In this document: positions 62,574-64,000 of the stretch, piece after piece
Layout of the letters: every line of letters starts with the position of its first letter
Numbering within the stretch: position 1 is the stretch's first letter
DNA from: Allostella vacuolata
GTDB taxonomy: Bacteria; Pseudomonadota; Alphaproteobacteria; ATCC43930; Allostellaceae
Reading direction: 5' to 3'
Assembly: GCA_006739055.1 (NCBI GenBank)
Contig: AP019702.1
Location: 2,321,001 to 2,385,000, forward strand
Length of the DNA stretch: 64,000 nt
Notes under the pieces: model-generated
The model's input: only the letters and a program-made list of their open reading frames with translations
Told to the model about the DNA's origin: nothing
Databases searched by the model: none
Position numbers and translations under genes: made by a program

Positions 62574-63080
62574 TCATTCCCGCCGGACCTCGACCGCGCT
62601 GCCCAGCAGCGGGCTGCGGCAGACCACGCCCTTGCCGTCCCCGGTGATGCCGACCGTGACGCGGATCTCGAACAGCCCGTCCACCGTCTCGTCCCAGGCA
62701 GGGTCGACCGCGAACTGGTCGATGGCGGTATAGGAAAAGAGGCTGGCCCAGGCCGACGCCGGGCGATAGGGCTCGCCCGTGTCGGGATGGACGGCGGCGG
62801 CCCGCTTCAGCTCGGCGACGATGGTGCGGCAGCGCGCCTCGGTCGCCGGGTCCTCCTCGGCATAGGCGAAGACGACGATGCGGCCTTCCTGCACCCGGGC
62901 CGAGCCGCCGAAGCCGAGCGTCCGCCCCGTCTCGTTGATGAACGCCTCCAGCCGGGCGAGCGACAGGTCGAGCAGCGTCGCCGGCCTGGCCGCCAGCGCC
63001 GCCAGCACGGCATCGGGCTTCTGCGCGGCGGCCGGCATTGCTGCCAGCAGCGCGGCCATCGCCAGGACGCCCCGCCTCAA
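62574..63080 (-). CDS. Small exported protein, unknown
   Basis: Protein of 168 residues starting with a hydrophobic signal-like segment (GVLAMAALLAAMPAAAQ, cleavage likely near residue 20). The mature part has no recognised domain; LFEIRVTVGITGDGKGVVCR near the end has a beta pattern. It is coupled to the VWA protein gene by a TTGA overlap at 63080-63077, which is why TTG is taken as start; an ATG at 63059 would delete seven residues before the hydrophobic core. Probably a periplasmic partner of the VWA protein or its operon. Confidence 0.6.
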   Translation of the reverse strand: MRRGVLAMAALLAAMPAAAQKPDAVLAALAARPATLLDLSLARLEAFINETGRTLGFGGSARVQEGRIVVFAYAEEDPATEARCRTIVAELKRAAAVHPDTGEPYRPASAWASLFSYTAIDQFAVDPAWDETVDGLFEIRVTVGITGDGKGVVCRSPLLGSAVEVRRE

Positions 63081-64000
63081 TGCCCCAGCTCCCGCATCGC
63101 CTCGTCGAGCCCGGCCAGCGTGAGGGGGTACATGCGGCCCTCCATCTCCTTGCGGATCATCTCGATCGACTGCAGGTAGGACCAGCGCTCCTTCGGCACC
63201 GGGTTGAGCCAGACCGCGCGCGGCCAGGTCGCCAGGATGCGCTGCATCCACACCTGCCCAGCCTCCTCGTTCCAGTGCTCGACGCTGCCGCCCGGCTGGA
63301 CGATCTCGTAGGGGCTCATGCTGGCGTCGCCGACCAGGATCACCTTGTAGTCGGCGCCGTAGGTGCGCAGCACCTCCTCGGTCGGCGTGCTCTCGACCCG
63401 GCGGCGCTGGGCGCTCTTCCACAGCCGCTCGTAGACGCAGTTGTGGAAGTAGTAGAACTCCATGTGCTTGAACTCGGCCTTGGTGGCCGAGAAGAGCTGC
63501 TCGCAGAGCCGGATATGGTCGTCCATCGACCCGCCGATATCGAGCAGCAGCAGCACCTTCACCGTGTTGTGCCGCTCCGGCACCATGCGGATGTCGAGCC
63601 AGCCGGCGTTGCGCGCGGTCGAGCCGATGGTGCCGGGCAGGTCGAGCTCGTCGGCCGAGCCCTCGCGGGCGAACTTGCGCAGGCGGCGCAGCGCCAGCTT
63701 GATCTCGCGGGTGCCGATGACGACGCTGTCGTCCAGATCCTTGAACTCGCGCTTGTCCCAGACCTTGACCGCCCGGCGGTGGCGCGACTGGTCCTGGCCG
63801 ATCCGCACCCCCTCGGGGTTGTAGCCATGGGCGCCGAAGGGCGAGGTGCCGGCGGTGCCGATCCACTTGCTGCCGCCCTGGTGGCGGCCCTTCTGCTCCT
63901 CCAGGCGCTGGCGCAGGGTCTCCATCAGCTTGTCCCAGCCGCCCAGCGCCTCGACCTCAGCCATCTCCTCCGGCGTCAGCAGCTTCTCGGCCAGCCGGCG
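63077..64000 (-). CDS. VWA-domain protein (CoxE/YehP-like), 5' end outside window
   Basis: The frame is open to the window edge, so only the C-terminal ~307 residues are seen. A von Willebrand A domain is evident from VKVLLLLDIGGSMDDHIRLC, where D-x-G-x-S forms the MIDAS metal site. It is followed by FYYFHNCVYERLWKS and ADYKVILVGDASMSPYEIVQ. The preceding region (TSPFGAHGYNPEGVRIGQDQ, RRAVKVWDKREFKDLDDSVV) is common to a family of bacterial VWA proteins often next to MoxR-type ATPases. The Mo hydroxylase gene downstream fits this, as CoxE-like proteins help mature such enzymes. Confidence 0.87.
   Translation of the reverse strand, partial: RRLAEKLLTPEEMAEVEALGGWDKLMETLRQRLEEQKGRHQGGSKWIGTAGTSPFGAHGYNPEGVRIGQDQSRHRRAVKVWDKREFKDLDDSVVIGTREIKLALRRLRKFAREGSADELDLPGTIGSTARNAGWLDIRMVPERHNTVKVLLLLDIGGSMDDHIRLCEQLFSATKAEFKHMEFYYFHNCVYERLWKSAQRRRVESTPTEEVLRTYGADYKVILVGDASMSPYEIVQPGGSVEHWNEEAGQVWMQRILATWPRAVWLNPVPKERWSYLQSIEMIRKEMEGRMYPLTLAGLDEAMRELGH

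Overview
The window is strongly GC-rich chromosomal DNA that is almost fully coding, with short intergenic gaps and many start/stop overlaps of the ATGA, GTGA and TTGA type. Homospermidine synthase, an ornithine decarboxylase with a long structured leader, a type-2 lumazine synthase behind an FMN riboswitch, an EcfG-type promoter (GGAAC-N17-CGTT) and the otsB-GH15-otsA cluster all point to an alphaproteobacterium. Rhodospirillales is the best guess, but this is inference from gene content and not from a phylogenetic marker.

Layout. 1-2862: end of an iron-type ABC transporter (permease, ATPase) and a CaiB-type CoA transferase, closed by a strong hairpin. 2925-6014: a secreted Pro-rich repeat protein, PrpD-like 2-methylcitrate dehydratase and an SDR. 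6066-10032: trehalose block (OtsB, GH15 hydrolase, OtsA). 10135-12195: a PKHD hydroxylase and a RES/Xre toxin-antitoxin pair. 12290-17000: AbrB-type membrane protein, two zinc hydrolases (aspartoacylase-like, ArgE-like) and a MurA whose catalytic Cys is Asp. 17216-25190: a complete dipeptide-type ABC transporter running into N-formylglutamate amidohydrolase, an agmatinase-family ureohydrolase and a PaiB-like protein. 25241-28310: ornithine decarboxylase preceded by a leader with a 16-codon peptide and a terminator-like hairpin, then homospermidine synthase. This stretch is a polyamine locus.

28639-36803: DHA2 exporter and divergent WYL regulator, NAD kinase, MobA, then a translationally coupled LLM oxidoreductase/DUF3553/DUF364 set and an enolase-superfamily enzyme with an alpha/beta hydrolase. 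36805-47691: a long minus-strand catabolic run. It encodes a TAXI binding protein, fused TRAP permease, D-aminoacylase-type amidohydrolase, two acyl-CoA dehydrogenases, an ADP-forming acyl-CoA synthetase, an enoyl-CoA hydratase and a PfkB kinase, so it probably imports an acylated compound, deacylates it and oxidises the acid. 47831-49725: two pterin enzymes and a DUF599 gene destroyed by an IS5-family (IS427-like) element with CTAG duplications. 49785-51919: OsmC, a lipocalin with the EcfG-like promoter, and MoaA. 52100-56192: a fused Fbp-type permease, an unusual type-1 periplasmic binding protein and threonine aldolase. 56266-57397: FMN riboswitch, RibH2-type lumazine synthase and a Cys-rich secreted protein. 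57439-64000: a minus-strand run of VWA protein, small secreted protein, hydrolase, lone molybdenum hydroxylase large subunit, GST, GNAT and DUF488.

Stress and redox functions recur (trehalose, OsmC, lipocalin, PKHD hydroxylase), as does molybdenum cofactor biology (MoaA, MobA, the Mo hydroxylase). No tRNA, rRNA, CRISPR array or prophage was seen. The most interesting signals are the ornithine decarboxylase leader with its tiny ORF placed against a terminator hairpin, the Asp-type MurA, and the RES/Xre pair with an extended antitoxin.
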